Below are positions 34,266 through 42,525 of a stretch of DNA of 64,000 nucleotides, piece by piece. Under the pieces are notes generated by a model. That model ran no database searches. It saw only the letters and a program-made list of their open reading frames with translations, and had not been told where the DNA came from. Positions within the stretch are counted from its first letter, which is position 1. Every line of letters begins with the position of its first letter. Made by a program: the position numbers and the translations under genes. This DNA is from Mesorhizobium sp. C432A. Lineage in GTDB: Bacteria; Pseudomonadota; Alphaproteobacteria; Rhizobiales; Rhizobiaceae. The stretch spans positions 5,683,001-5,747,000 of the forward strand of contig NZ_CP100470.1 of assembly GCF_030323145.1 (NCBI RefSeq), in the 5' to 3' direction.

Positions 34266-34997
34266 ATGCCCGATCAGCGCGAACCGCCTTTTACTGTCGT
34301 CGTCTTCGACATGGCCAAGACCGGCGAGCATGTGGTTTCGGGGTTTGAGACGTTGGATGCGGCTACGTCCTACGCGATTGCTCGGGTTCGCGCCTCGGTG
34401 GAAGAGCTGCGCAAGCCCGGCATCGCAGCAGCCGAGCTCCGGCCGCACTGGCATATCCATGGTGAGGATTGCACGGTGCTGAACGCCAATGTGCGCGGCA
34501 GCGATCTGCTTGAGGATTTCATCGCGACGCCGGGGACACCGGCCGAATGCGACTGGCGGGCGCTGGCGCCACGACTGCGCCGTTTCTACGCCGCTGTGAA
34601 CGTCTTCAACAACGATGGCAAATCTATCCGGGTCAGCGGCTTTTTCCGCGCGACCTACCGGTTATGGCACGCTGGCCTGCTCGCACGATTTGGCGACGAC
34701 GCCATCGCCTCCTTCAAAGCCAAAGGCATCACGCCGGCAGTGCCGACGAGAGTCTCGGTCGACCATCACTTCGAGCAGCCCGATCCGCCGCGCCCGCCGC
34801 TCAGCGATATCAGGCCGTTGCTGTCGTGGAAGGTCGAGATCGATTTCGGATGCACCGATGTGAGGTTCGGCGCCAAAACCGACGGCGTCTTCGCCTGGCC
34901 CGAGGAGCCGACCGGCCGGGCACTCAAAGACATGACACATCTGCTGATGGCTGACAGACTGTCCATGTACGGCACCGGCCCGGAGGGCGCCTATTAA
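34266..34997 (+). CDS. Uncharacterised protein, second copy of the duplication, C-terminus frameshifted
   Basis: A 243-residue paralogue of the protein at 33168, with strong similarity across the first 230 residues (FDMAKTGEHVVSGFETLDAATSY, GSDLLEDFIATPGTPAECDW). It ends early at TAA 34995-34997. The missing tail is still readable one frame over, at 34996-35061 (KVTETDAAPDYPLN, matching KVTETEAPPDYPLD of copy 1). A small indel has therefore truncated the protein by about 20 residues. It may be non-functional or partly functional. The leader before the ATG differs from that of copy 1. Confidence 0.7.
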   Translation: MPDQREPPFTVVVFDMAKTGEHVVSGFETLDAATSYAIARVRASVEELRKPGIAAAELRPHWHIHGEDCTVLNANVRGSDLLEDFIATPGTPAECDWRALAPRLRRFYAAVNVFNNDGKSIRVSGFFRATYRLWHAGLLARFGDDAIASFKAKGITPAVPTRVSVDHHFEQPDPPRPPLSDIRPLLSWKVEIDFGCTDVRFGAKTDGVFAWPEEPTGRALKDMTHLLMADRLSMYGTGPEGAY

Positions 34998-35102
34998 AGC
35001 GAAATTGGTGTGGGTCAAGGTGACGGAGACCGATGCGGCTCCCGACTACCCTCTGAATTGAAACTGGGCCGGTGCCGGCGCATTGTTTTGCATCACGCCG
35101 AC

Positions 35103-36461
35103 CTATTCCGCCGCCACGCCCTTCACCTGGAGATAGCTTTCCATCGAGTCGTCCAGCGCCTGCAGCCAGGGCGTATGGTGCGATGGCGCCATGGTGCCGG
35201 TCATCAGCGAGCGGTAGGCGTGGTCGCGGAAGCTCATAATGTCTTCCGCCTTGTGGTGCTCCCACTCCATGAAGGTCTGGTTGACCGCCTCGACGTCGAA
35301 GCCGGGATAGTCGGTCTGGTCCATCAATTCCTTGGTGTAGTCGCCCTGGAACCAGATCATCTGCTCGGCGTCTTCCAGCGTCTCTTCGCGTGCCCGCCAC
35401 TTGGCGCCGTGCTCGGCCATCGCCTGTACCGACGGCAGCTTGATGCGGCCCATGATGACGTCACGGGCGAACCAGGCCTGGGCGTCGAACATGTTGAAAG
35501 TGTAGAACTGGTCCTGCATGCCGATATAGGACAGTTTCGGGTTCTTCTCCCACACGACGCCCTCATAGAGCCCGTCCGGCCACATGCGGTTGGCGGTCTT
35601 CAGCTTCAGCTCTTCCGTGAGGAACGGGAAGGAATGCAGATAGCCGGTGCACAGGATGATGGCGTCGACGTCCTTGGTGGTGCCATCCTTGAAGTGCGCC
35701 GTCTTGCCGACGACCTTCTGCAGCAGCGGCACTTCCTTCCAGTTCTCCGGCCATTTGAACCCCATCGGCTTGGAGCGGTAGCTGGAGGTGATAGATCTGG
35801 CGCCGTATTTGTAGCATTGCGAGCCGATGTCCTCGGCAGAATAGGAGCGGCCGATGATCAGTATGTCCTTGCCCTTGAACTCCATGGCGTCGCGAAAATC
35901 ATGGCTGTGCAGGATGCGGCCGTTGAATGTCGAAAAGCCTTCGAAATAGGGAACGTTGGGAACGGAAAAATGCCCTGAGGCGACGACGACATTGTCGAAC
36001 TCCTCGGAGTAGGTGACGTCGTTGGTGCGGTCATGCGCGGTGACGGTGAATTTCCTCGTCTCGTCGGAGAAAGTCACCATGCGCACCGGGCTGTTGAAGC
36101 GTACCCATTCGCGCAGGCCTGATTTCTCGACGCGACCCTTGATGTAATCCCACAGCACCGCGCGCGGCGGGTAGGATCCGATCGGGCGGCCGAAATGCTC
36201 CTCGAACGTGTAGTCGGCGAATTCCAGGCACTCCTTCGGTCCGTTCGACCAGAGGTAGCGGTACATCGAGCCGTGGACGGGATCGCCGTGCTCGTCGAGG
36301 CCGGTGCGCCAGGTGTAGTTCCACAGGCCGCCCCAGTCGGACTGCTTTTCGAAGCAGACGATTTCGGGTATCTCGGCGCCCTTGTCGGCAGCCGACTTGA
36401 AGGCCCTGAGCTGGGCCAGACCGGATGGCCCCGCTCCAATGACGGCAACGCGCGTTTTCAT
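35103..36461 (-). CDS. tmm: Trimethylamine monooxygenase (bacterial FMO)
   Basis: A 452-residue class B flavin monooxygenase that oxidises trimethylamine to trimethylamine N-oxide with NADPH and O2. The FAD loop VIGAGPSG is at residues 7-14, the FMO fingerprint [11 protein letters not shown] at 179-189, the NADPH loop GRSYSAED at 204-211 and the CTGY variant of the FATGY motif at 271-274. Length and motifs match Tmm of Methylocella and Roseobacter. It is monocistronic on the minus strand, with a TTTCA-N6 near-palindrome 52 bp upstream, and opens the methylamine cluster. Confidence 0.9.
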   Translation of the reverse strand: MKTRVAVIGAGPSGLAQLRAFKSAADKGAEIPEIVCFEKQSDWGGLWNYTWRTGLDEHGDPVHGSMYRYLWSNGPKECLEFADYTFEEHFGRPIGSYPPRAVLWDYIKGRVEKSGLREWVRFNSPVRMVTFSDETRKFTVTAHDRTNDVTYSEEFDNVVVASGHFSVPNVPYFEGFSTFNGRILHSHDFRDAMEFKGKDILIIGRSYSAEDIGSQCYKYGARSITSSYRSKPMGFKWPENWKEVPLLQKVVGKTAHFKDGTTKDVDAIILCTGYLHSFPFLTEELKLKTANRMWPDGLYEGVVWEKNPKLSYIGMQDQFYTFNMFDAQAWFARDVIMGRIKLPSVQAMAEHGAKWRAREETLEDAEQMIWFQGDYTKELMDQTDYPGFDVEAVNQTFMEWEHHKAEDIMSFRDHAYRSLMTGTMAPSHHTPWLQALDDSMESYLQVKGVAAE

Positions 36462-36512
36462 GGCAGGCCTCCCGGTGTCATTCGATTTTTGGAATTGCTC
36501 TTACGAAACAAA

Positions 36513-36528
36513 TTTCACTCACAGGACA
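36513..36528. promoter_or_regulatory. Candidate operator upstream of tmm (site G, 8 of 10 arm bases)
   Basis: TTTCA-CTCACA-GGACA, the right arm degenerate. The left flank TACGAAACAAATTTCACTC (36502-36520) matches 41551-41569 at 17 of 19 positions, which strengthens the link to the small-membrane-protein operon. It lies 52 bp before the tmm ATG, comparable to the other sites. Confidence 0.4.
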
Positions 36529-36724
36529 GTAATTGCCTCTTGGATGCTGTCAACAGGCCTTGTGGAGAAACCGCGTTTCGCCCCAGCGGATTTCCGGAAA
36601 CGGATGACGGCAAATCCGGTGCGGACACCATTCGACTTAACGGGCTTGCTGCGCGGTTGCGTTTCTGTATCGGCACCGAATAGGTTCACCTGGAGTGAAA
36701 TAATCATGGGGATTCGGCGGCGAG

Positions 36725-37438
36725 ATGGCGAAGACAAGTTCCGACTCCAAGACTGCTTCGACAAGGGCAAAGCCACCGGCGAAGGCATCCGTGGACGGGA
36801 AGACCATCCGCGCGCCGCTGACGCAGAACCCGCATGCCATTCGCGACACCCGCGAAAAAGTGCTGGAGGTGGCGATCGGGCGCGAGGTGCGCGCCTTCCG
36901 CAAGAAGCTCGGCATCACCGTCGCCGATCTCGCCGTCGCCACCGATATTTCGCTGGGCATGCTGTCGAAGATCGAGAACGGCATCACCTCGCCGTCGCTG
37001 ACCACACTGCAGGCGCTGTCGAGGGCGCTCGGCGTTCCCGTCACCGCCTTCTTCCGCCGATTCGAGGAAGAGCGCAGCGCCGTCTTCGTCAAGGCCGGCG
37101 AAGGGCTAGATGTCGAACGCCGCGGCACCCGCGCCGGCCATCAATACAATCTGCTCGGCCATATCGGCTCCAACACCAGCGGCGTCGTCGTCGAGCCCTA
37201 TTTGATTACGCTGACCGAGGATTCGGATGTGTTCCCGACCTTCCAGCATGAGGGGATGGAATTCCTCTATATGCTGGAGGGCGAGGTGGTGTACCGGCAC
37301 GGCAGCAACCTCTATCCGATGAAGCCGGGCGACAGCCTGTTCTTCGACGCCGACGCGCCGCACGGGCCGGAGCAACTGACGAAACTTCCGATGCGGTATC
37401 TGTCGATCATTTGCTATCCGCAGAATAGCGCTGGGTAA
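36725..37438 (+). CDS. XRE-family transcriptional regulator with cupin domain
   Basis: A 237-residue regulator. A basic, Lys- and Ser-rich N-terminus precedes the helix-turn-helix (about residues 53-107, with VADLAVATDISLGMLSKIENG and SPSLTTLQALSRAL). The C-terminal cupin_2 domain (about 165-233) contains EGMEFLYMLEGEVVYRHG and KPGDSLFFDADAPHG, with the His and Glu positions of a small-molecule pocket. PuuR, the polyamine regulator, has the same domain layout. Located between tmm and the dmm genes and transcribed away from both, it is the natural candidate regulator of the methylamine cluster. Confidence 0.87.
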   Translation: MAKTSSDSKTASTRAKPPAKASVDGKTIRAPLTQNPHAIRDTREKVLEVAIGREVRAFRKKLGITVADLAVATDISLGMLSKIENGITSPSLTTLQALSRALGVPVTAFFRRFEEERSAVFVKAGEGLDVERRGTRAGHQYNLLGHIGSNTSGVVVEPYLITLTEDSDVFPTFQHEGMEFLYMLEGEVVYRHGSNLYPMKPGDSLFFDADAPHGPEQLTKLPMRYLSIICYPQNSAG

Positions 37439-37451
37439 TCGGACCGCCGCA

Positions 37452-37558
37452 GCCCCCTCACCCGGATTGCCCCGAGGGGAGAGGAGTCTGGCGTCAGCGC
37501 TGGCGATCTCTTCTCCGCTCGGGGAGAAGGTGGCCGCGCAGCGGCCGGATGAGGGGGC
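37452..37558. repeat. Long imperfect palindromic repeat
   Basis: Arms GCCCCCTCA (37452) and TGAGGGGGC (ending 37558), with internal CCCCGAGGGGAGAGG...CTCGGGGAGAAGG and GGCCGCGCAGCGGCC hairpins. Similar CTTCTCCC/GGGAGAAGG palindromes occur at 54751 and 57441. It lies between the convergent XRE-cupin and dmmC genes and could act as a bidirectional terminator. Confidence 0.6.
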
Positions 37559-37560
37559 CT

Positions 37561-38601
37561 TTAGTCCGGCCCGAACCCCGGTGACGTCGCACTGCCATCA
37601 TCCAGCTTCGACAGCCATTCCACCAATGTCGGCCGATACCGCGTCAGGCCCTTGTAGGTGGCCAGCTCTTCCGGCAAATCCCGGATCACCCGGTGCAGTC
37701 GTCTTGCCCATTTCGGCTGTGTCACCAGTTCGCCCATCTTGATGAGATAGCAGCGGATCGGGAAGACGATGCCGTTCGAGCGCGGCAGCCGCCAGAAGCT
37801 TTGCAGTTCGACGCGCAGATGCACCTTGTCGCCGAGATTTTCGGGCGTCACCGTCGCGCGGTCCGGGCCCCATTTGTGGTAATTCTCCGGGCTGGTGTCG
37901 AGGCGCGGGTTGATGGTCATCGTCCAGTTGAGACGCCGCGCCGGCTTGCCCTGCTGGATGTTGGTGAGGAACTTCAGCGCCCTGACGAAAATCCCCTTCT
38001 CATGCGCCAGCGGCACCGGCGCGTGCCATTCGAAGAAATTCATGCCGATGTCGAAATCGAGCGACCAGTCGGCCTGGGTGGTGACCATGCCGGCGTCCAT
38101 CCACAGATTGCCGTCGCGCTGATCGAGGATGCAGAAATCGCCCTGGCTCTGGCGGGTGATGTACTCCATCGGCCCGTAAGGCAGTGTCGAGGTGTCGCCG
38201 AAGGTGAAGGTGTCGTCAATGCCGAGCGGTCGGTTGATCCAGCGCCAGCGGTCGCCGTCGCGGGTCAGGGTGAAATGCTCGGGATAGCCAAGTGCCTGTT
38301 GCTCCATCAAAAGTTCGAGCAGGTCCCAGCCGGCCAGCGTCATATGCGGCAGCGACTGGCAGCGCAGCGGATCCTCGGCCAGCACCAAAGCGCGGTCCTG
38401 CATCTCGGCGACATAGTGCTCGTCGACGTCTATCAGGTTTTCCAGCACGCTGCCCTTGGGACCGACGACATGCGGCTCGATGTTGACCGCGTACATGTAG
38501 CTGTCTTCGTGGAACGGAAACGGAAACCGCCTGATGTGCTCCGGGCTGTTGTTGAAGGTGAAATCGTCCCGAAACGTTTCCTTGCGAAAGGTGATGCCCA
38601 A
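37561..38601 (-). CDS. dmmC: Dimethylamine monooxygenase, heme-dependent oxygenase subunit (DUF3445)
   Basis: A 346-residue protein of the heme-dependent oxidative N-demethylase family (DUF3445). It is the catalytic component that demethylates dimethylamine to methylamine and formaldehyde. Characteristic segments are FRFPFPFHEDSYMYAVNIEP-like text near residue 25, a GDFCILDQRDGNLWMDAGMV stretch near 155, and FWRLPRSNGIVFPIRCYL near 270, where Arg and acidic residues cluster. It is last in the order dmmD-A-B-C, as in Ruegeria pomeroyi, and 9 bp after dmmB. The subunit letter follows that gene order. Confidence 0.83.
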   Translation of the reverse strand: MGITFRKETFRDDFTFNNSPEHIRRFPFPFHEDSYMYAVNIEPHVVGPKGSVLENLIDVDEHYVAEMQDRALVLAEDPLRCQSLPHMTLAGWDLLELLMEQQALGYPEHFTLTRDGDRWRWINRPLGIDDTFTFGDTSTLPYGPMEYITRQSQGDFCILDQRDGNLWMDAGMVTTQADWSLDFDIGMNFFEWHAPVPLAHEKGIFVRALKFLTNIQQGKPARRLNWTMTINPRLDTSPENYHKWGPDRATVTPENLGDKVHLRVELQSFWRLPRSNGIVFPIRCYLIKMGELVTQPKWARRLHRVIRDLPEELATYKGLTRYRPTLVEWLSKLDDGSATSPGFGPD

Positions 38602-38610
38602 GCTCGCCTC

Positions 38611-39576
38611 CTATCTTTCCAGGACCAGCGACTTGCCTTCGAAGCGCGACACGCACGGCATGATCTTGCAGCCGGAACGATGGTCTTCCTCGCTGAGCCA
38701 GTGGTCGTTGTGGATGAACTTGCCGTCATACGAGACGACGTTGGTCTCGCACTGGCCGCAGACACCGCCGCGGCAGAGATAGGGCGGATCGACGCCGGCG
38801 GCCTCCATCGCTTCGAGCAGGCTCTGCTGCTCGCCGACGCGGATGGTCTTGCCGCTAACGGCAAGTGTGACGTCGAACGGCAGGCCGGGCTGGGGTGCCG
38901 CGAAATGCTCGTAGTGCACGGTCTCCGCCGGCCAGCCGAGAGCCGCAGCGCGCTCGCGCACCCAGTTGATCATGCCGGTCGGGCCGCAGACATAGAGATG
39001 GGTGCCGAGCGGCTGCGAGGACAAGAGACGGTCGAGTTCGATGCGCTCGTCGCGGTCGTCGTGATAGAGCCGGACGCGACGGCCATAGCGCTCCTGCAGC
39101 ACATCGGCATAGGTGCCGAGCGAGGCGGTGCGGCAGGTGTAGTGCAGCTCGAAATTGCCGCCGGACCCGGCGAGCTGCGCGGTCTGCGCCATGAACGGCG
39201 TGATACCGATGCCGCCGGCAAGCATCAGATGCTTCTTGGCCCTGAGGTCGAGCGAGAACAGATTGACGGGGTAGCTGACCACCATCTCCAGGCCGGGGTT
39301 GACGCTCCGGTGCATGAACAGCGAGCCGCCGCGGCCGACATCGTCGCGGCGCACCGAGATGGTGTATTCGCGGGTGTCGAGCGGCGATCCCATCAGCGAA
39401 TAGGGATTGAGCCTTGTGCGGTCGCCATCGCGCATCTCGACCACGACATGGGCGCCGCCGGAAAAGGTCGGCAAAAGCTCACCGTCACGGCGGCGGAAAT
39501 GGAAGCGCGTCACCAGTTCGTTGACCGGGACGACGTCGCTGACGACGACATCGAGCTTGGTGGTGCCGGTGCTCAT
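38611..39576 (-). CDS. dmmB: Dimethylamine monooxygenase, reductase subunit (FNR plus 2Fe-2S ferredoxin)
   Basis: About 321 residues, phthalate-dioxygenase-reductase/VanB type. An FMN/NAD(P)H-binding ferredoxin-reductase module (residues 1-225, with RLNPYSLMG and AGGIGITPFM) is followed by a C-terminal plant-type 2Fe-2S domain with the Cys cluster CRGGVCGQCETNVV and a fourth Cys near the end (CKIMPC). It feeds electrons from NAD(P)H to the heme subunit. The ATG at 39576 overlaps the dmmA stop by ATGA; the longer ORF upstream is the dmmA coding region in another frame. Confidence 0.87.
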   Translation of the reverse strand: MSTGTTKLDVVVSDVVPVNELVTRFHFRRRDGELLPTFSGGAHVVVEMRDGDRTRLNPYSLMGSPLDTREYTISVRRDDVGRGGSLFMHRSVNPGLEMVVSYPVNLFSLDLRAKKHLMLAGGIGITPFMAQTAQLAGSGGNFELHYTCRTASLGTYADVLQERYGRRVRLYHDDRDERIELDRLLSSQPLGTHLYVCGPTGMINWVRERAAALGWPAETVHYEHFAAPQPGLPFDVTLAVSGKTIRVGEQQSLLEAMEAAGVDPPYLCRGGVCGQCETNVVSYDGKFIHNDHWLSEEDHRSGCKIMPCVSRFEGKSLVLER

Positions 39577-40169
39577 GGGAAGACCTCCTCTATGGGAGGG
39601 ATCTCCGAGCGATCCTCGGCATTTATGCAGACGCCCTGGAATGCTGCCAGCCGTCGCGAATAATGATCGCGCACCAGAAGCAGCAGGCCGCAATGCGCGC
39701 AGGTGGCCGGCTGCGTCGTCACATTTTCGGTGATGCCTTTGCAATGCACGCACTGCATGCGCCGCGCCAATGAGCCGCGATGCTCGGTCTGCATGGAGGT
39801 ATGATCGATGCCGGCTTCGAGCGCCACCTGCATGGCCTGGCCGATCAGCCCTTCGGTGCCGGCGAGATAGAGGCGCAGGCCCATATGCGCGTTGGCAAGC
39901 GTCTGCTTCAGCCGGGGCAGCAGGCTGGCGAAGGTTGGCGCGACATGAAATTGCGCGGACTTCAGTGCCTCAAGAGCGGCAACGTGCTTGCCGTCGGCCC
40001 CGGGAATGAAGACGATTTCGGCGCCGTCGAAGAAGCCGGGGGGCGCCGTCCTTGCCATATCGACGATCGCCAGCGCGCCTTCCGCATCCGCCACGAAAAG
40101 ATGATGCTTGCCGGGCTGCGGGGACAGGGTTCCGTAAATGGGCCGGCTGATGATCGTTTTGGCTGCCAT
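39573..40169 (-). CDS. dmmA: Dimethylamine monooxygenase subunit DmmA
   Basis: A 198-residue accessory subunit. The N-terminal part is alpha/beta, and the C-terminal region has a rubredoxin/zinc-ribbon-like set of four Cys (MQCVHCKGI about residue 140 and ATCAHCGLL about residue 155), likely binding a metal and relaying electrons or holding the complex together. It overlaps dmmB by four bases and lies 42 bp after dmmD. The name follows R. pomeroyi gene order; database annotations may label the heme protein DmmA instead. Confidence 0.78.
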   Translation of the reverse strand: MAAKTIISRPIYGTLSPQPGKHHLFVADAEGALAIVDMARTAPPGFFDGAEIVFIPGADGKHVAALEALKSAQFHVAPTFASLLPRLKQTLANAHMGLRLYLAGTEGLIGQAMQVALEAGIDHTSMQTEHRGSLARRMQCVHCKGITENVTTQPATCAHCGLLLLVRDHYSRRLAAFQGVCINAEDRSEIPPIEEVFP

Positions 40170-40211
40170 TCTCTACTTCGTACCTCGAAACCCCTCGCTG
40201 TCGATTGTGCC

Positions 40212-41351
40212 TCAGCCTTTCGCCGTGCGCTTGGTCTTTTTGGGATCGTCGAAGGGCAGAGGCTGCGCCGTCGCCCTGATCGAACCGCTCTTGTTGCGGA
40301 TCTCGAGCTTGGTGTCCTTGACCGCGCAGTCGACGTCGAGGCGGGCGATGCCCATCGATTTCTCGACCAGCGGCGAATACATGGCGCAGGTGACCACGCC
40401 CACCTTTTTGCCGTCGCGATAGACCGGCGCGCCCTCATCCGCGGGTTGCTTGCCGTCGAGCAGCACGCCGTAGATCTTGAAGCGCTCCTTGCCCTTGAGG
40501 CGGTAATGCTCTTCGGCGCCGCGAAAGCCGGTCTTGCCGGGGCTGACGGTGAAGTCGAGGCCGAGCTCCCACAGCGTGTCGCCGGGGCCTTCGTTCTCGA
40601 ACGGATATTTCTGCGAGTTGTCATAGGGATAAAACAGCAAATAACTTTCGACGCGCAGCATATCGAGCGTGGTGAAGCGGCACGGAATGATGCCGGCGCT
40701 CTTGCCCTCGTCGAGGATCCTGTCCCAGATCGTGCCGGCGTCCTGGCCGCGGCAGAATATCTCGTAGCCGCGCTCGCCGGTATAGCCGGTGCGCGAGATC
40801 ATGACGGGAAAGCCGAACAGCTGCGTCTGCATATGATGGAAATAGTTGAGGTCGCGAATGCCCGGCACATGCTTTGAGAGATAGTCGACCGCGGTCGGTC
40901 CCTGCAGCGACAGGTCGTGCAGATTGTCGTCGAAGCGCAGCGATACGTCGCGGCCGACGGAAGCGCGCTGCAATTCCTCATGGCCGGTGCCGGAGCCGTG
41001 CACCACCATCCAGGCGTTCGGCCCGGTGCGGTAGAGGATGCAGTCGTCGGTGAATTTTCCGGCCTCGTTCAGCATGCAGGCATAGGCCGACTTGCCGGGA
41101 TAGATCTTCTCCACGTCGCGCGTCGTTGCCAGGTCGATGAGGTGTGAGGCGTGCGGCCCGGTGATGTGAACCTTCTTCAGGCCCGACACATCCATCAGCC
41201 CGGCCCTGGTGCGGATGGCGGTGTATTCCTCGTCGGCGTCCTTGTCGTAGGTCCAGGCGGTGCCCATGCCGCTCCAGTCTTCGAGCTTCGAGCCTAACGC
41301 GCGATGGCGATCCGCCAGGGTCGAAAATCTCCAGGATGCCGTCATCCGCAA
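40212..41351 (-). CDS. dmmD: Aminomethyltransferase (GcvT) family protein, tetrahydrofolate-linked
   Basis: A 379-residue GcvT/DmgdO-type tetrahydrofolate-binding protein. SRTGYTGERGYEIFC near residue 195, DMLRVESYLLFYPYDN near 240 and GFRGAEEHY near 285 are the family folate and domain-interface motifs. As first gene of dmmDABC it is thought to capture the formaldehyde released by dimethylamine oxidation as methylene-tetrahydrofolate. The divergent 277-bp gap to the small-membrane-protein operon contains the TTTCA-N6-TGAAA site at 41562, which could act on both directions. Confidence 0.82.
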   Translation of the reverse strand: MRMTASWRFSTLADRHRALGSKLEDWSGMGTAWTYDKDADEEYTAIRTRAGLMDVSGLKKVHITGPHASHLIDLATTRDVEKIYPGKSAYACMLNEAGKFTDDCILYRTGPNAWMVVHGSGTGHEELQRASVGRDVSLRFDDNLHDLSLQGPTAVDYLSKHVPGIRDLNYFHHMQTQLFGFPVMISRTGYTGERGYEIFCRGQDAGTIWDRILDEGKSAGIIPCRFTTLDMLRVESYLLFYPYDNSQKYPFENEGPGDTLWELGLDFTVSPGKTGFRGAEEHYRLKGKERFKIYGVLLDGKQPADEGAPVYRDGKKVGVVTCAMYSPLVEKSMGIARLDVDCAVKDTKLEIRNKSGSIRATAQPLPFDDPKKTKRTAKG

Positions 41352-41561
41352 ATCCTCCGTTCGAAAATTCTATTGTGTTCCCGGCTCCCTGCGCGAGGCG
41401 GGAGCATTTGGTCGAATATTGATCGCAAACGTCCTGATGCCGCAATACCCGGAAGCAAATAATTTCATTGTCAGGCAAAATTCGCGGCTGGGGACAAACG
41501 GTTAACCCAACGTAAAATCGGCTTGACAATTGCTGGATTCGGCCCGAATTTATGAAAAAAA

Positions 41562-41577
41562 TTTCACTCTGTTGAAA
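41562..41577. promoter_or_regulatory. Candidate operator TTTCA-N6-TGAAA (site C)
   Basis: Exact palindrome TTTCA-CTCTGT-TGAAA, 52 bp upstream of the first small membrane-protein gene and in the divergent region with dmmD. The flank TATGAAAAAAATTTCACTC is shared with the site near tmm; the right flank TTGAAAGAG matches site B. Confidence 0.5.
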
Positions 41578-41628
41578 GAGGGCAGCGGGCGGCCAATTCG
41601 GGGTCGGGCGCTGGAAAAGGGGAAACCG

Positions 41629-41916
41629 ATGTCAGACCTGCAGCAGCGCATCGAAGCGCTGTACCGTTCCGACCTGCGCGGATCCGCGCTCCTGATCATC
41701 TGCCTTTGGGCGACGATCCTCTTCGTGCTTGTCATGACATGGCCCTACATCCCGGACACCGGGATCAAGATCGTCGTCGCTATCGCTGCCGCCGCCGTGC
41801 TGATCTTCAATACGGCCGCCATCCTGGCGATGGTCAATCACTACAAGGAAGACAAGGACTTCATCTACGGTCTCGACATCAAGAACGCCGACGCGGCCCG
41901 CAACCGCAAGTCCTGA
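41629..41916 (+). CDS. Small membrane protein with two helices (permease-associated)
   Basis: A 95-residue protein with two hydrophobic helices (about residues 22-42 and 48-70) and charged ends. The N-terminus is LQQRIEALYRSDLRG and the C-terminus is DFIYGLDIKNADAARN. The ATG at 41629 follows an AAAAGGGGAAAC leader. It starts an operon with two more small membrane proteins and an APC-type permease gene. No family was recognised. It may be an accessory subunit of that permease or of the methylamine enzymes. Confidence 0.7.
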   Translation: MSDLQQRIEALYRSDLRGSALLIICLWATILFVLVMTWPYIPDTGIKIVVAIAAAAVLIFNTAAILAMVNHYKEDKDFIYGLDIKNADAARNRKS

Positions 41917-41944
41917 AAACAGAACGTCCTGAGGGGTAGAAGTC

Positions 41945-42322
41945 ATGTCGCGCTACACGCCGCCGGAACAAGGCAAGGCCGGGCAGATTTTCGATATCGT
42001 GGTCGTCGTGGTCGCCATTTTCGTGGCGCTGTGGCTGCCATTGAAACTCGGCCTGGCGGGTGCGGCGAAATCCATCGACGCGCTCGATGCCAAAACCTGG
42101 GAAGCGTTGGGACAGAACCCGACCATGGCCTCGATCTGGGAAAAGCTCGGCTATACGCCGGAGACCGCGCACGACATCATCCAGAACCGCTTCCACTACA
42201 TCATCGACTGGCCGACGCTGATCATCATGGCGGCGGTGCTGATCGGCTATTTCGTCTTCCTGTTCCGCGCCTCCGACCGCGAATATCGCGACGTCATCAA
42301 CGAAAAGTTCGACGACAAGTAA
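41945..42322 (+). CDS. Small membrane protein with two helices (permease-associated)
   Basis: A 125-residue protein. Helices lie at about 16-36 and 88-106, separated by a soluble loop (DALDAKTWEALGQNPTMASI) probably facing the periplasm or cytoplasm. The C-terminus is charged (DREYRDVINEKFDDK). It is 28 bp after the previous small gene with an AGGGGTAG ribosome-binding site. Its layout suggests a structural partner of a larger transporter. No family was recognised. Confidence 0.7.
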   Translation: MSRYTPPEQGKAGQIFDIVVVVVAIFVALWLPLKLGLAGAAKSIDALDAKTWEALGQNPTMASIWEKLGYTPETAHDIIQNRFHYIIDWPTLIIMAAVLIGYFVFLFRASDREYRDVINEKFDDK

Positions 42323-42349
42323 CGCCAGAGATTTTGGGGAAGCACGCTC

Positions 42350-42511
42350 ATGTGGGTCGCACTCTCTTACGCATCGTGGGGCATCTCGGTCGTGCTTGCG
42401 CTGTGGATGCTCTACGACTGGTTCAAGATCGACACGACCTATTCCGAGGAGGTGCTGACTTCCTCGCGCGAAGGCGAGCTTGAAGCCGCTTCCGAAAAAC
42501 ACCGGATCTGA
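42350..42511 (+). CDS. 53-residue single-helix membrane protein
   Basis: A short gene of 53 codons with an ATG at 42350 and TGA at 42509-42511. One hydrophobic helix covers residues 2-24 (MWVALSYASWGISVVLALWM), followed by a polar tail (DWFKIDTTYSEE, SSREGELEAASEKHRI). A GGGGAAGC leader gives a plausible ribosome-binding site, and spacing of 27 bp before and 14 bp after fits an operon member. It resembles the small single-span subunits that accompany some permeases. Function unknown. Confidence 0.65.
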   Translation: MWVALSYASWGISVVLALWMLYDWFKIDTTYSEEVLTSSREGELEAASEKHRI

Positions 42512-42525
42512 GTGGGGATTGAACA

